Positions 14,570 to 27,100 of a stretch of 64,000 nucleotides of DNA are shown here, piece by piece. Within the stretch, counting starts at the first letter, position 1; every line of letters begins with the position of its first letter. The DNA comes from Daphnia carinata (lineage: Eukaryota > Arthropoda > Branchiopoda > Diplostraca > Daphniidae): the NCBI RefSeq assembly GCF_022539665.2, contig NC_081334.1, positions 5,240,424-5,304,423 of the forward strand, given 5' to 3'. Made by a program: the position numbers and the translations under genes. The notes beneath the pieces were generated by a model. It saw only the letters and a list, made by a program, of their open reading frames with translations, did not search any database and was not told where the DNA came from.

Positions 14570-16024
14570 CTAGTAATATATGCACCGGACTTTGTGATAA
14601 GGAACCTTTGCAAGATCCTTAGCAAACCGTCTTCGGTATTCCCACAAGAAATAATCAATCATAGCACTACAGTGTTGAAAAATAGTATTATAACTATCTG
14701 TTTCCACAGCACATTAGAAATGAATATGTACCTATTTATTGGTAGCTCTTCTTTGTTGAAATCCACTGACTGAGATTTTAACTCTTCCTTGATCAACTCC
14801 ACTGCCTACAAAAATGCCAAATCATTGATATAACCAGATTCATCAACGAACAACCGAAAGTAATTTTCGTACGTGAATTGAACATCCGCGAATTTCCATT
14901 TCTTCTCGATCTCCATTCATAAATGTATGATTGGTAGATAGCAACTTATAAAGTTTCTCAGAGTACTCCATGGCCCCAAAATGAACTAGCGCCTGTGGCA
15001 CTCTGTAATCAGCAAACATGGTGATCGTGTCTATGTCGGAGAAACTTCCAAGTCCCTACAAAACCATTTCTTAATAGTTATGGGCAATAAGTTAAATAAT
15101 TAATTTTGTTAAATACCTTTCCTTTAAAAACACTCCAGATGTCGGCCACAAGAATTTGAGCTCGCTTATAAAAGGAAACTCTTTGGCCTTCAAAGACGCC
15201 TTCATCTCGGAAGGAAGGAAAATTTGACACAATTAAATCTAAAAGCTTTTGTGCACTGTTTCCTGATTGCCCGACGCAATTACAGAATTCACCATCAAAC
15301 TTATCATTTAAGATTTTGCCACATTCCTGCAAAATAATCCATCTCTGTTCAAGCAGAGGAATGGGTTCCCCCGTACTGGACATAAATATTTGGTTGACTG
15401 TTTCTTTCGTTACAGTTGCATAATACTTTGCACTCGTTATTGCGATACCGGCCTGTAGAATTAGAAAACAATTTCGCTTAAAGCTAATGCCCAATGCCGA
15501 CTACTGTTGTAGAACATTATGGATAATACGTAACTTACACTTCTTTACCTCTTGTGCTTTGGTAATTGCGGCACACAACGCCATGTAACCGGTATATTGC
15601 TTTCCATGTAGCTCAACAGAATAATGTGCATTTTCTTCTAATGCCCAAAATGAAAAATTTAGAGCATCAGCTACAAACATCCTAAATAAAATTTTTTTTC
15701 AATGTAAGTTTAGATGCACTTGATCTCATTAGGTAAGCTTAAAGCTGCAAAACCAACCATTCAATGCTTGAGGCATCTGCAGTCACAGGTAGTGGATAGG
15801 AGTGAATCATCATATTGTTTGGTTCAAACTCTTGTGACACAATTGCTTGTATGATCTAGGATACAATTTTATGATAATTATGTTTTCTTTCAGTGATTTT
15901 TGGCAAATCATAGCAATTTTAATTAAAAAATAACCTCTGAAGCCACTCTTTTAATGCCAACTGGATTCAGTTTAACATCCTTTGAAACAGAGGCTATGAA
16001 AGCTGCAGATTCTCTGGGTTTCAT
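14570..16024 (-). CDS. QNG1: queuosine 5'-phosphate N-glycosylase/hydrolase (DUF2419, C9orf64)
   Basis: Releases queuine from queuosine 5'-phosphate so that the micronutrient can be reused for tRNA modification. Seven exons on the minus strand (low to high): 14570-14693, 14732-14805, 14873-15055, 15117-15452, 15549-15681, 15758-15855, 15935-16024; 345 residues against 341 for the human protein as I recall it. The N-terminus [17 protein letters not shown] parallels human LSPRENARFVAENSRDV. Further matches: [101 protein letters not shown] and the end YHKVRCIYY. Phases are consistent; the 14693 acceptor uses ATAG just inside a competing CAG. The sequence upstream of this ATG does not match the family, so I take it as the start. 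Confidence 0.94.
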
Positions 16025-16612
16025 CTTGGGGGGAACACCAACCTTAAGAGACAGTTAATAATTAATACTTATTTGCAATGGGGTTCACGGCTGGCTCACT
16101 CGATAAAGCATACGCCAGATAAATAATGCTACTCATTTGTATTTGAATTATACTTACAGCTGGCAAGCAGACAGGATTTTGTACCAACGTGACCAACCGC
16201 CAACGTAGACAACTGAAAACAACCGATTAACAAAAGCCAACTTCATCCACAGTACGAACACTTAGTGATTACATAAGTGATAAGAGTTACCGATTCAAAT
16301 CGACCACAACTGATAGCTGGATGGACTACTTGTGAACGACTTTTTTTTTTTACAACGATCCGTGGGTAACCCGGGTTTTTGAGAACTGAGGCCGAGTCTT
16401 TTTCCGATAGCCCTATTTTTGTAGATTTGGCAACATGCAACAGGTACAGCAACAAGTCTTTGTTCCAGCCGTCAAGCTCCAATGGAAAAGAAATTGGGTC
16501 TGAATTCGTAACATGAGAACTGTTGAAAATTATTTCTATGATCCTGACAGAAACCATTCAGTTTAATTCAATACCTACTTTTTTGGTTGGATAAAATTAC
16601 AAACTACTCACT
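16025..16612. promoter_or_regulatory. shared head-to-head promoter region QNG1/saxophone-like
   Basis: 588 bp between the start codons of two divergent genes. It includes a 104-codon open frame on the minus strand (16243-16557) of unknown status. I see no TATA box; a bidirectional promoter is the simplest reading. Confidence 0.45.
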
Positions 16613-19194
16613 ATGTTTTGTTTAAACGCCGTGTTCCTGCGCACGTTCTGTTTCTTGTTTGTGCTGCAGAAGGCTTGTTCCGACGACGATGGTTCCAGTG
16701 AAGGTATATTGTTATTTTAATCTATTAATCGTTTGTAGCTAAATTCATTTTCTTTGCTTCTTAATATGTTCTGATGACAGATTTAGTGTTTTCAAGCTCA
16801 TTGCTGGAAAGTATGCCACATTTTCCTTTGAACATGTTTGGAGACGATGAAGAAAACAACCTAGATATTTCTGGAAATGGTACACTTGGTCTACTATCTC
16901 CTAACCTGAATTTGAATCACCATACCAAGTATCAATGCCACTCCTGTGAACAACCAGATTGTTTGGAAGAAACTGTTTGCCATAATGCTTACCAGGTTTA
17001 TTGTTAAAAATTTAATGTGACACAAATTGTTTTAAATTTTGTTAATTTGTAGTGTTGGAAGTCCAGAGTCAGAGATCTCTCTGGTCTGGAGTCAGTTTCG
17101 AAAGGCTGCACCACAAGTGCTGAACAAGTTGTACTCTATTGCAATACATTGTCCTTTGATGGAAATGGAGAATATCAAAGGGAGAGCAGTTCATATGCCA
17201 TTGAATGTTGTGAAGGAAACTTTTGCAACAACGGATCTTTTCCTGTGCTTCCTACCACCCAATATTCAGGTAATAATAAGGGATCCAAATGTGTTTTGTG
17301 GCAATAGGTTATGCTGAAAGGAAATAGTATTATTCAAGTATCAAAGATAACCATTCATTTTTCATGTTTTCAGGAAGCTCTGAAACTGATGATTACCATG
17401 CAACTATTTTGCGTCTGATGCTAGCTATCCTTTGCCCTGTTGTCATATTGGGAATTGCACTTGCCATAATTCTTCTGATGATGCGCCATTGGCATAGACG
17501 TCGTATGGCTCGTCTCACAATTATGGAAGGATCACAAGATCCAGAATATACTTACAGGGATGAATTGCGAGTTACAGCTGCTGGAGATAGTACCTTGCGA
17601 GTATGAACCAACTTCAGTTATTTTGATGAAAAGTACAAATTGACGCTCTTCTGATTGTAAATAGGAGGTGTTCGAACATTCTGTCACGTCTGGAAGTGGC
17701 TCTGGTATGCCTTTACTCATACAGCGAACATTGGCTAAACAGGTAAACAATTATTTCTAACTAGTTTCGCTTTGAGCATTTGTTTGTTACTTGTTAACTT
17801 TATTTGTTTCCCGAACATACAGATCACGCTAGGAGAGTGTATCGGGAAAGGAAGATATGGAGAAGTTTGGCGGGGATTGTGGCATGGGGAAAGTGTTGCC
17901 GTCAAGATTTTCTTTTCCAGAGATGAAGCGTCGTGGACCCGCGAAACGGAAATCTATAGGTTTTTTTTTAAATTATTATTAGTGTTATTATTTCCTGAAC
18001 TAAAGTTGGCTAAACATTTTTACAAATTTCTCTTCGTACAGTACTATGTTATTCCGTCACGAAAACATCTTGGGATACATTGGATCAGACATGACGTCCC
18101 GCAACTCAATCACACAGTTGTGGCTTGTGACACATTACCACCCATTAGGATCTCTTTACGATCATTTGAACCGCCATTCGCTCAACCACGTACAACTTTT
18201 GCATCTATGTATATCAGCCATCAGTGGCATTCTTCACCTTCATACTGAAATATTCGGGACTCAGGTACGAAGCGAAAAGTACACCATTCGGCTTTATTTT
18301 TTATTGATATTATTATTTAGTGATTTTTTTGTATCTTTAGTCTAATGGAACACTAATTGCTTTGACACTAAATTGTTTTCGTATTTTGTTTATTCAGGGC
18401 AAACCAGCAATAGCCCATCGGGATATCAAAACGAAAAATATTCTGGTTAGATCGAATGGAATGTGCGTGATAGCAGATTTTGGCTTGGCAGTGACTCACA
18501 CGCAAACGACGGGAGAAATGAATGTTGCCAACAATCCTCGTGTGGGAACCAAACGCTACATGAGTCCCGAAGTCCTGGATCAAACGTAATTACACACGCA
18601 TAACCCATCTGATTTTCATACCATTCCTGTTATTTTCATATGGCTCTAACTGATGACAGCTAAACATTCATTGAACTATTTTTTTTTTTTTTTTTACAGA
18701 ATCAATATGAGCATCTTTGAATCTTTTCGGCGAGTGGACATGTACGCGTTTGGTTAGTTTCAGAATTAATAAGTAATCCTTATTGATATGTCATATAACT
18801 CATATTATTATAGGTCTTGTGTTATGGGAGATGTGTCGACGTACTGTGTCATCAGGGCTTGTTGAAGAGTATCGACCTCCATTTTTTGATATGGTGCCGT
18901 CTGATCCAAGTTTCGAAGATATGCGGAAGGTTGTCTGCATTGACCAATACCGACCCGTCGTTCCTTCCTACTGGGAATCAGATCCAGTAAGCTGTGTATA
19001 GTATGTCGTTTGCCAAAAACTAAAAATATCCCTTTTCGTTTTTATGTAAATAGATTTTGTCTGGCGTTTGGATTTTAATGAAGGAATGCTGGCACCAAAA
19101 TCCGAACGTCCGTCTGCCAGCTCTTCGGCTAAAGAAGTCTCTGTTAAAACTAGCTATGCAAGACTCTTCTCTAAACTTTCGACTGGATTTTTAA
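16613..19194 (+). CDS. sax: BMP/activin type I receptor kinase, saxophone/ALK1-ALK2 class
   Basis: A Ser/Thr kinase receptor that phosphorylates SMADs after ligand-driven pairing with a type II receptor. Exons: 16613-16703, 16781-16995, 17053-17269, 17374-17600, 17665-17742, 17823-17959, 18042-18264, 18398-18585, 18700-18752, 18814-18986, 19054-19194; 580 residues. A signal peptide (residues 1-21) is followed by a Cys-rich ectodomain with the family end CCEGNFCN, a membrane helix at about 185-209, the GS box TSGSGSG (258-264) and the kinase: GKGRYGEV (284-291), Lys304 in [12 protein letters not shown] (His403), DFG (423-425) and [13 protein letters not shown]. The L45 loop [11 protein letters not shown] resembles ALK1/ALK2, not the thickveins or baboon types, which is why I chose the saxophone class. 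Kinase residues are intact. Confidence 0.92.
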
Positions 19195-19846
19195 TGACAA
19201 CCTGACTTTAAATATCATTTAGATTTTCTCAGAAATTCCGAAGAATCTCTTTCAAGGCAGTTAAGTTCACGTGTATAATCATGTTAGGTTTTGCCCTTGG
19301 TTTGTCGTCATACTTCTACAGCTCTTTAGGCAAAGTGTGAGAGGAGCGCCTTAGATGTGTATTGTTGCTAGAGAAGAGCTCGACCCGCGTGATTCTTTGC
19401 ACCCACACCGTATTTTGTGGAATTGGCAAAGAAAACTCCAAAGTGCCATAAGTTGTATTTGCCTTGCCCATCCGTAACCTTTTTATGTTGTTGACTACAG
19501 TGTGCCAAGAATGGTATCTATCGGATTCTTCAACCTTTTTTTTCGAAAACATGAAGAATCCTGCGGAACATTCTGCTTTAATTAAAACAATGTAATATTG
19601 TTTTTTTTTTTGCGTTCCGAAATACGAACCTTGTGACCCTCAAAACAGGAATCTTGCTCGTTATTGGGTTTTATACAGAATAATTTGTTTGTTATTTACA
19701 GGAGAGGGCGGAGAAAGGGGGGAACTCCTTTTTTTTTCGTTTGTTTGTTTAGAATGGGATGTGCATGGATAGTGTGATATCAGTTCCAACGGATAAAACG
19801 ATGAGCTGAATACCATGACCAAAGTAATCGGCTGTAAATCACTATC
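19195..19846. other. intergenic spacer
   Basis: About 650 bp between the receptor stop and the protease homolog. Contains an ATTAAA near 19581 that may serve the receptor mRNA. No gene or TATA box recognised. Confidence 0.4.
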
Positions 19847-21126
19847 ATGGAAACCATGTCGTTGCTGTTACTTTGCTTTATTGTTGGAGTTAAAAGTATG
19901 AAAATCAATTTATCATTTTGTAATAATCTAGAGCTATGAATAAGTTGTCATTTGTTTTCCAGGCGTACCGATTGATTTCGGTAACCAACGCATCATGGGC
20001 GGTATCCAAGCCAGTTCTGGTGAATTTCCGTACGTCGTTTCCGTCACGTATAATGACCAACATCATTGCGGAGGATTTATTTACAACCTCCAGTGGGTCA
20101 TAACGGCTGCATCTTGCGCTTATGGGTATGCATTTAAAGCTTGGCATGTCAATAATAAATTCAAAGAGTCTGGAATGATTGACAAATACTATAAGGATTT
20201 CATGTTTTTTTTCGAAACGTTCGTAGGAAGTACCCAAGCGAGCTTAAGGTGACCGTCGGACAGCTGTCATTGAATAATGTTGATCCTGGGGAAGAAATAA
20301 TATTTGTGTTTTCTATCCGAACTCACCACGCCTACGATCCCGTGACGAAATCGAACGATATCGCGATGCTAGAGGTGAGATAAGCATAAAGATGTTTGAC
20401 GTACATAGTCTCTAGGCCTTTTTTTTTTTGTCCCATTCGGTATGAACTTTATTGATACAGCTAGCGACACCGATTACGATTGGACCTAACGTGAACTGGG
20501 TTATGTATGATGAAATCGACGAATCTGTCCCATATGGAACATTCGTAGGATGGGGTGCTACTCAGGTGAATATTAAAATATGTACATTAACTTTGTACTG
20601 GGTTTCTATGGCACAATAATTTGTTACAAATTGGTTTAGAACGAAGGGCTACCTTCACTGAAGTTACGCAAAGCGAATCTGGCCATTTCGACTAATTGCC
20701 CGACTTATTATCCAAGCAACGACTTCAACTATAATACCATGATATGCGCTGGCGATGGTAAGAGTAGAATGAATTGGTTACTAGTTTTTAATTTGAAATG
20801 GTCTAATTTGACTGTATTTTGTTTGCGCAGCGAATATTGGACCTTGTGCATACGACGAAGGGTCGCCTTTGGTTCAGAAAATCTCCAACCAGGACGTTGT
20901 GGTTGGCATTATGTCGAAGAACCAAGGATGTGGTCCAAATTTCCCTCCTTCTGTTTTTACGCGCTTATCTGTTTTTTATTCTTGGATTCAAAATCAGGCC
21001 GGTGTACAACCAACTCGCCCCACAACAACAGCTACCGTGCCTACAACAATAACGGCTCCAACAGCACCATGCTTTAACTGCGAAACTGCTCCTCCTGTTC
21101 AACAACCAGGAATTCTGTATCAATAG
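19847..21126 (+). CDS. secreted S1-family serine protease homolog, catalytically dead
   Basis: Exons: 19847-19895, 19963-20125, 20227-20374, 20461-20565, 20640-20757, 20831-21126; 292 residues. A hydrophobic signal peptide (MSLLLLCFIVGV) is followed by a chymotrypsin fold beginning RIMGGIQASSGEFPYVVSV. The first Cys pair HCGGFIYNLQWVITAASC has Ser67 where the catalytic His belongs (usual TAAHC). The Asp is kept (DIAML, Asp115). The usual GDSGGP is replaced by YDEGSP (202-207), with Glu204 at the nucleophile. It therefore cannot act by the usual triad. Arthropod serine protease homologs of this kind act as cofactors, lectin-like or regulatory proteins in immunity and matrix; which applies here cannot be told. 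A Thr/Pro-rich tail with a CFNC motif follows the fold. Either of two nearby ATGs may start it. AATAAA lies at 21231-21236. Confidence 0.88.
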
Positions 21127-24100
21127 TTTTAAAGCTATTAGTAAACCTAGTAGACTTACGCCTTTCAACGCTCACATTTTAACGCCAGCTTAACTGTTCC
21201 ACGTTCAAAATGGTCTGGTATTGTCTGTCCAATAAAAGAAATTTATAAGGTAGTCTTCCAAATCTACCGGTGAAATCGTAACAACTTTTTTATAAAAATT
21301 AAACCGATGGCTTTTATTACAAAATAAAGGAAAGATGGGAACCGGTAATGGAGGTGTCCCTCACCTAAGTACAGACGGTGAAGACTACTTGCTTAAATTT
21401 AATTTCTTTCCTTAAAACAAGGAAACCCAAAAACCTTAGTATCTCTGGTGGCAACGAGGCCAACCATGGTTTCGTTTTACCTCTGTCCCTCTGGCGACCA
21501 CAGTCTAATGTACGTGGATTCCTGTTTATTAGTTGGTGTGTTGGCAAGACTGTAGTGTGTAAATCGCATTTCTCTAATGCAAAATCGTTTCCTAGTCTTA
21601 TGCTGTCCATCCGTCTAGGTAAAATTTTGCTTGTATCATTATTGCTTTGTTATTCTTTAAAATGATCTCCTTGACCATTTGCGACCGTTTTGTTCCGTAA
21701 ACACATTTTGGGCGTTAGTTTCGACTTTCACTTCTCAAGGAGTAATATCGGCTGCTATGGTCTTAAAAAAGGGTAGTGTTTTTTCGGTTTTTCGTGCATG
21801 CTGCAGGCAAACAATGCAATGTTCTTGACGAAGGTATAACATTATTCTAGTTTTATAGTTGGTTATTTGCTGCTCATGCTCTACATAATTTTTCTTAATC
21901 ATGTGGAGTATTCTTATCAGTATAATGAAGGAATCAACTACTGTCAAGCACAATGCCTGTATTCATATTACTGGGCTGATTCATCGACATTGGATTTGCT
22001 TTGAGCAAATTACTTGACTAATAATGTCCTGTTAATTGTTCCAAGCAATGACCATGTGTTTTCGCATTGCCATTGATGGATGTCTTCACAGTTGCAAACC
22101 CTTCCAAATCGTACTGATGAATAAGTTCTTGTAATGTTATCGGATTCTCAAACTTGGTGGGCCAAGGAGCTAATTTTCAAAACACATTAGTAAAAATTTC
22201 CTAAGACATGCACATCACAATATGTTTCCTTTAAAGAAACAAATTGTACAAGTTCCTGTTAGAATTTAGGGGAAATAATCAATTCATTAGCATGTCATTT
22301 GATTGAAACAACGACTGATAGATTTTCTCCTTTTTGTGGTGACACCTTCCTGTATTGTTTGCAGTAATAGTAATAAATAACCGATTAGCGTAACAGTACC
22401 TGAAGTCTGCGGAGGTGATGAACCAGCTTTTGCTAAGGCTTTCAGATACGGTTATCGTAGAGTATCGTTCGATTTTATGGCGCCGAATTTTGATATTTGA
22501 ATAAAAAAATTATGTTAAAGTTACTTGTAGTAAAGAAACAGCCAATGTCGTAAAATCCGAATCACTCAGCTGTCGTCCTTCTGTTATTTTAGGTTCTTTC
22601 TCTTGGCTTCGTGGTTTTATCATTCGTTAACGTTCGCACATTTCACACATGGATCATTTTCCTGAAATTAAGTCGAAAGCATATGTTGCCTGTTCCGTCT
22701 TGTGCGAACCGTCGTTAATAAGCTCCCCTCAATTGGGTTTAACTGTAATCGGTCGAAGTACAAAGTCGAGATGTGATTAAACTGCACACGAACAGCTAAG
22801 GTATTCTGACTGGAGCAGTTTCATGCTTAACCTTAGTTTAATGAAATTTCGCAATTTGCTTTACGCCTTGGAGTAGCATACGGGGAAACCTGTAACTACT
22901 TTAATTATTTCTTGAAAGATAATTTCATTTTCAGATACCGCATCGTGCGACTTTCAGTTTTTGCACAAGACTGAAATGTCTAGTGTAGCTGCCTATTTTC
23001 TGAACTATACCTTTTACCGACACAAAAACTTTAACCCTTATTGAACGGAAGAAATGCCTAATTTCTCGTTAATGCAATAGTAGTAGAAATTGATTCAGCG
23101 CCGTCGTTCTGGTATGGTTTGTGCTTCTCTTCAATTGTTTCTGAAATGGTGATGAGGTCGTAATCTTCAAAATACCTCAAACTAGTTTGTCGTTAAATTT
23201 AGTTCCCCTGGAGCTCACGCCTACCCGCTGTGCATTCGCAATTTATTGATCGAAACGCTTTATCCTAAAGTACACCGACGCCAGACGTTGCCCTTTGCAT
23301 TTTACATTTGTATTTCTATGCGAGCCTTTTTCCTGGATATTCTTCTACCGCGAAATACGTCTTGCTTTAGAAAAACAGTCTGCACTATATGCAACATTGT
23401 TTAGCAATAATGACGTTCCTTGTCGTTTCGTTAGATTTCGTAAGGGTTTCAAAATAATAAATAAATGTCGGATTTTGCGATTTCCAAACTTTTGTATACC
23501 ACTCCAGGCCGCTGAGTAACATAAAAAAAAAATGCTTATTTTACTCCGAATGTGAAGTTAAAACAAAGTTTTATTTCACGAAACACGGGTAGTTTCAACG
23601 TGAATTAAACAGTTCCTTGCTCTACAATTGTGAAGCTAAGATAGTCTCACTGGTTGCAATTTCACAGTTTTGCTTTTTCTTTTCAAGAGTTCCAATTTGA
23701 TGTGTTAGTAGTTGCATGTGGTATTCCGAAACGAGACACCTGCAGCGAGTTGGCACGCTATCGACTTTTGAAGTAGCATAGTCGTTGTTAGTTGTTGACG
23801 TAAGTCTAACCGAGGAACTTCAAGAGTCTATGCTTTGTGAAAGTTGTGTTACTTAAATAGTTCAAAATTGTTGCAAACGACGATCTAGTGCTTTATTGGT
23901 TGTATAGACAAAAGAATCCAATTCCAAAGAAAGAAAAATTGGTTATGCACATTGATTGTTTCTGCTGCCTCCTTGACATTAAAAAAAAATTATTGTCTAC
24001 TGAATGCTAACCGTCCGACTTTTTTTTTTATTGCAGTAGATAGTTTTTTATGAATACCGCGTCGACTTCTAGAGACATCCAGTTGACAGAACATCTGTCA

Positions 24101-27100
24101 AAGGTAAAAGTGTATCGGTTCTCCGTTCTTCCCGCGCGGAAGCGTTTCGAGTACGCAATCGCAAATTAACATCGACATCATACGTGGCGGTCGCTTTCTT
24201 CGTGACTTTCAAGGCGTTCTCAACAGCTTTGCATTTAAAACCGTGAGTACTATATCTTTTTATTTGATTGCTTATTTCTCGAAAATGCGTCAGGTTGAAA
24301 TTGAATTGAAATGTCGATTGTCTTCCCAACCCATGCCCCTCGCTGTCCAAATCCGATTTCTTTGTATGACATGGCCGGATCTGTACTAATGAGTTGTGTA
24401 AGCTTTGTCCATGTGTCTCTTTGTATCTGGGATGATTGGTAAGTTGATCCTATTTGTGAACTGTTTATCTTAATTGAGATAAGAACCCAATTCCAATTTT
24501 GGGCTTCTACGTGCGTGGCGTTCAATCACCAACGTTCTAGCAAAGGAAATGGAGGTGATTTATGGGCTCCAACTTCTTTTGCTGCAAAAGCTCGAATGCA
24601 CTTCATCATCTTGAGTTGGAACCGCTTGGAAATAGTGTGGAATCGATAGGACCAGTGCAATACTAGTTAAAGTAACTGAAATGTTTATCCGTCTCTGTGA
24701 ATTCACTCGTGCGAGGGTGACATCTTTACCGACAAACGTGATCAGTTGCGCCTAGTGAGTGTTAGTGCATCGTGGAACAGAAAGTGTAACAAACAAGCCA
24801 ACAGACGTCTGCGGAAGTATGCCCTGAAGGGTAAGCCTTTTTAATTGACCTTAACAGTATTACGAATACTATCGATTGTTTGTAGAAAACTAGTAGTGCA
24901 TTGAAGTTGGCGATGCTTGTCATAGGTGAACATGTCCTTGTCGTATTTGCTCAATAATTATAACCAACTTTGTGCCGAGTTCCCGGTATTAGACACGAGT
25001 GATCCGAGTTAGAAATTTCATTCAGCCAAAAGTCTTTGCCAATCCGATCAACTTGAGCTGGACCGGCAGATTTGCCGTCGGAGTACGTGCCCTTTCTGTA
25101 GAAATGAGCGGATACTTCTTTTTTTTTTTCCTTTTTAATGCGTCGTTGCGACTTTCTGTCGAGCGCGCTGCATAGCTTTGAAGTACACAAACCGAACGCG
25201 AAAACTGGAAGGAAGAAAAGGGAAATCGTAGCCTCGTGGTTTTCCATTCGCAAAACGTAGCGGCTGTGGTATCGATTTTAACGCCAAAGGCAACGTTGAA
25301 AGTATTTCACTGTCGACTCGTTTCTTCGCGATAAAAACTTACCAGTCAACAGATGCCGCCGTGTGGCCTCTTTCTTTTCCGTCCCTGATTATTTGGCTAT
25401 GATTTCTCTCGCTCACTCATTTTCACAGCGCCTTCAGGTGCGAATCAGATCCACTTAGGCCGTAATAAAAAAAATCAATCCCAAACTGGCGGCGTGGTTA
25501 TTCGGTCAACTTGGTAAAAAAGTTGGCTCTTATCTGAATCACCATTTCGTATTTGGTAGCCATAAATGATTCGGTGGTTGACAATCGATCGGGGAGAAAC
25601 GCAGTTACGTTCTTACATAATTGATGCTTGATCATCGAGGACAAATGCACTTTGTTTTCCCCCTTTTTTTTATAGTGCATTCCTTTTGTATTCGGATTTT
25701 ATGGCCTGTTTGGTGCAACCTGTTCGACGAACTTGTTGAACTGTTAGCGAAAGTGTCTTGAATTTGTCGTACGCGTATAACGAACACATAAAACGATGCT
25801 TGTTAACCGAAGGCTGTTTGCCCGATCGTGATGTATTGTCGAATGATTAGTTGCCCAAATGACAACCTTTTGCTATGTTGTTAGAAGCGCCATTATTGGG
25901 GGTATACGCTTTGTCATTCGAACATTTTCGTGAGGTAGACGTAGACAGATAGCGGGTTCGGGTTGGAAGCGCCGGTCTTCGTGGGGCTCTATCCGCGAGA
26001 GCCCTTGCGCCAGGACGTCGATATGAACCCACTGCAGTGTTGTCAGAGCCTCTTTATGACTAGTGACAGACGCAAAAATCGATCAGCACCTTCAGCGTGT
26101 TTCGCTCTACGGAGCCCATTGTTGACCCTGTGGGGAAGGGGAGTCGAGGAAAGGATGAGATGGAACGGAAGTGAAGGAGAAAGAAAAAGATATATATATA
26201 ACAACAAATAGATATTGAAAGATAGATAAAGCAAGATTGAAACGAAATGCACTGAAGGAATGAGCCGACTCCGTTCCTCCCGCCCGTCCTCCGTATCAGG
26301 CCACTGGTCGATTTTGACGAACGAGCTTTAGGGATGAGCGGCCAGTTGGCGCAAGCGCCATCAATCTTGTCTACGTTCAGACATTACGGTTTAATCACGA
26401 TTCTGTTCTTTTCTTTTTTATCAAGCTCAACTTTTTGTTTGTTTTTGAAATCCCTGTGATTTTTGCTACATATTTCTTTATTTTTTTTCCGTCGCGCATG
26501 TTGCACTAAATGCCAGCTAGATAGCGTTGATGTAAAACTGATTTAAGTTGGAGCAGGAAAAAAAAAATTTGCAATTATCGGTGAATTATCAAGCATCTGT
26601 TAGGACTCATTCCATCCGGTACTTCTTTCTGCAAAGGCCATCGGACGGAATGTGTTCCGGACAGCAGCCATGCGAAAATTCTCGATGACGGAATGGGGGA
26701 CGGCCTGTCCGCCCGACCTCTTTGAGACCCGCTGCTGCACCATTTTGTCAAATCTCATTGGAGGCCACTCGATCGTTATTGGAACTAGGAAAGAGCAACG
26801 TCTCTTGCTCTCTGTTCTTTTATGCTTTTTTTCATCTAATTTTTTTTTCTTTTCCGCTTCCTATACTGTCTTGACGTCTTTCATTTTCATTGCTGGCCGG
26901 TAAAGTCCCTTTCCACGAGAACCTCCCCTCCCCCTCCCCCCGCAACTATCGTCTTGAGAGGTAGATCGTTCAACAGCGCGCAGACAGACGAATATTGCGG
27001 GATCACGTCGCTTCCTTATATGAAGCTACCAGTGCTGCGGTGGCGCAGAGCGCTTCGCATGTGTCCCCCAAACAACAGTACTACCGTCCACAGTGGGTGT

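Noticed and set aside
16042-16213. Possible upstream exons extending QNG1 (QNPVCLPAVGVPPK)
   Set aside because: The phases fit locally, but no start codon joins in frame and the family begins at the MKPRESAAF exon; treated as 5' UTR.
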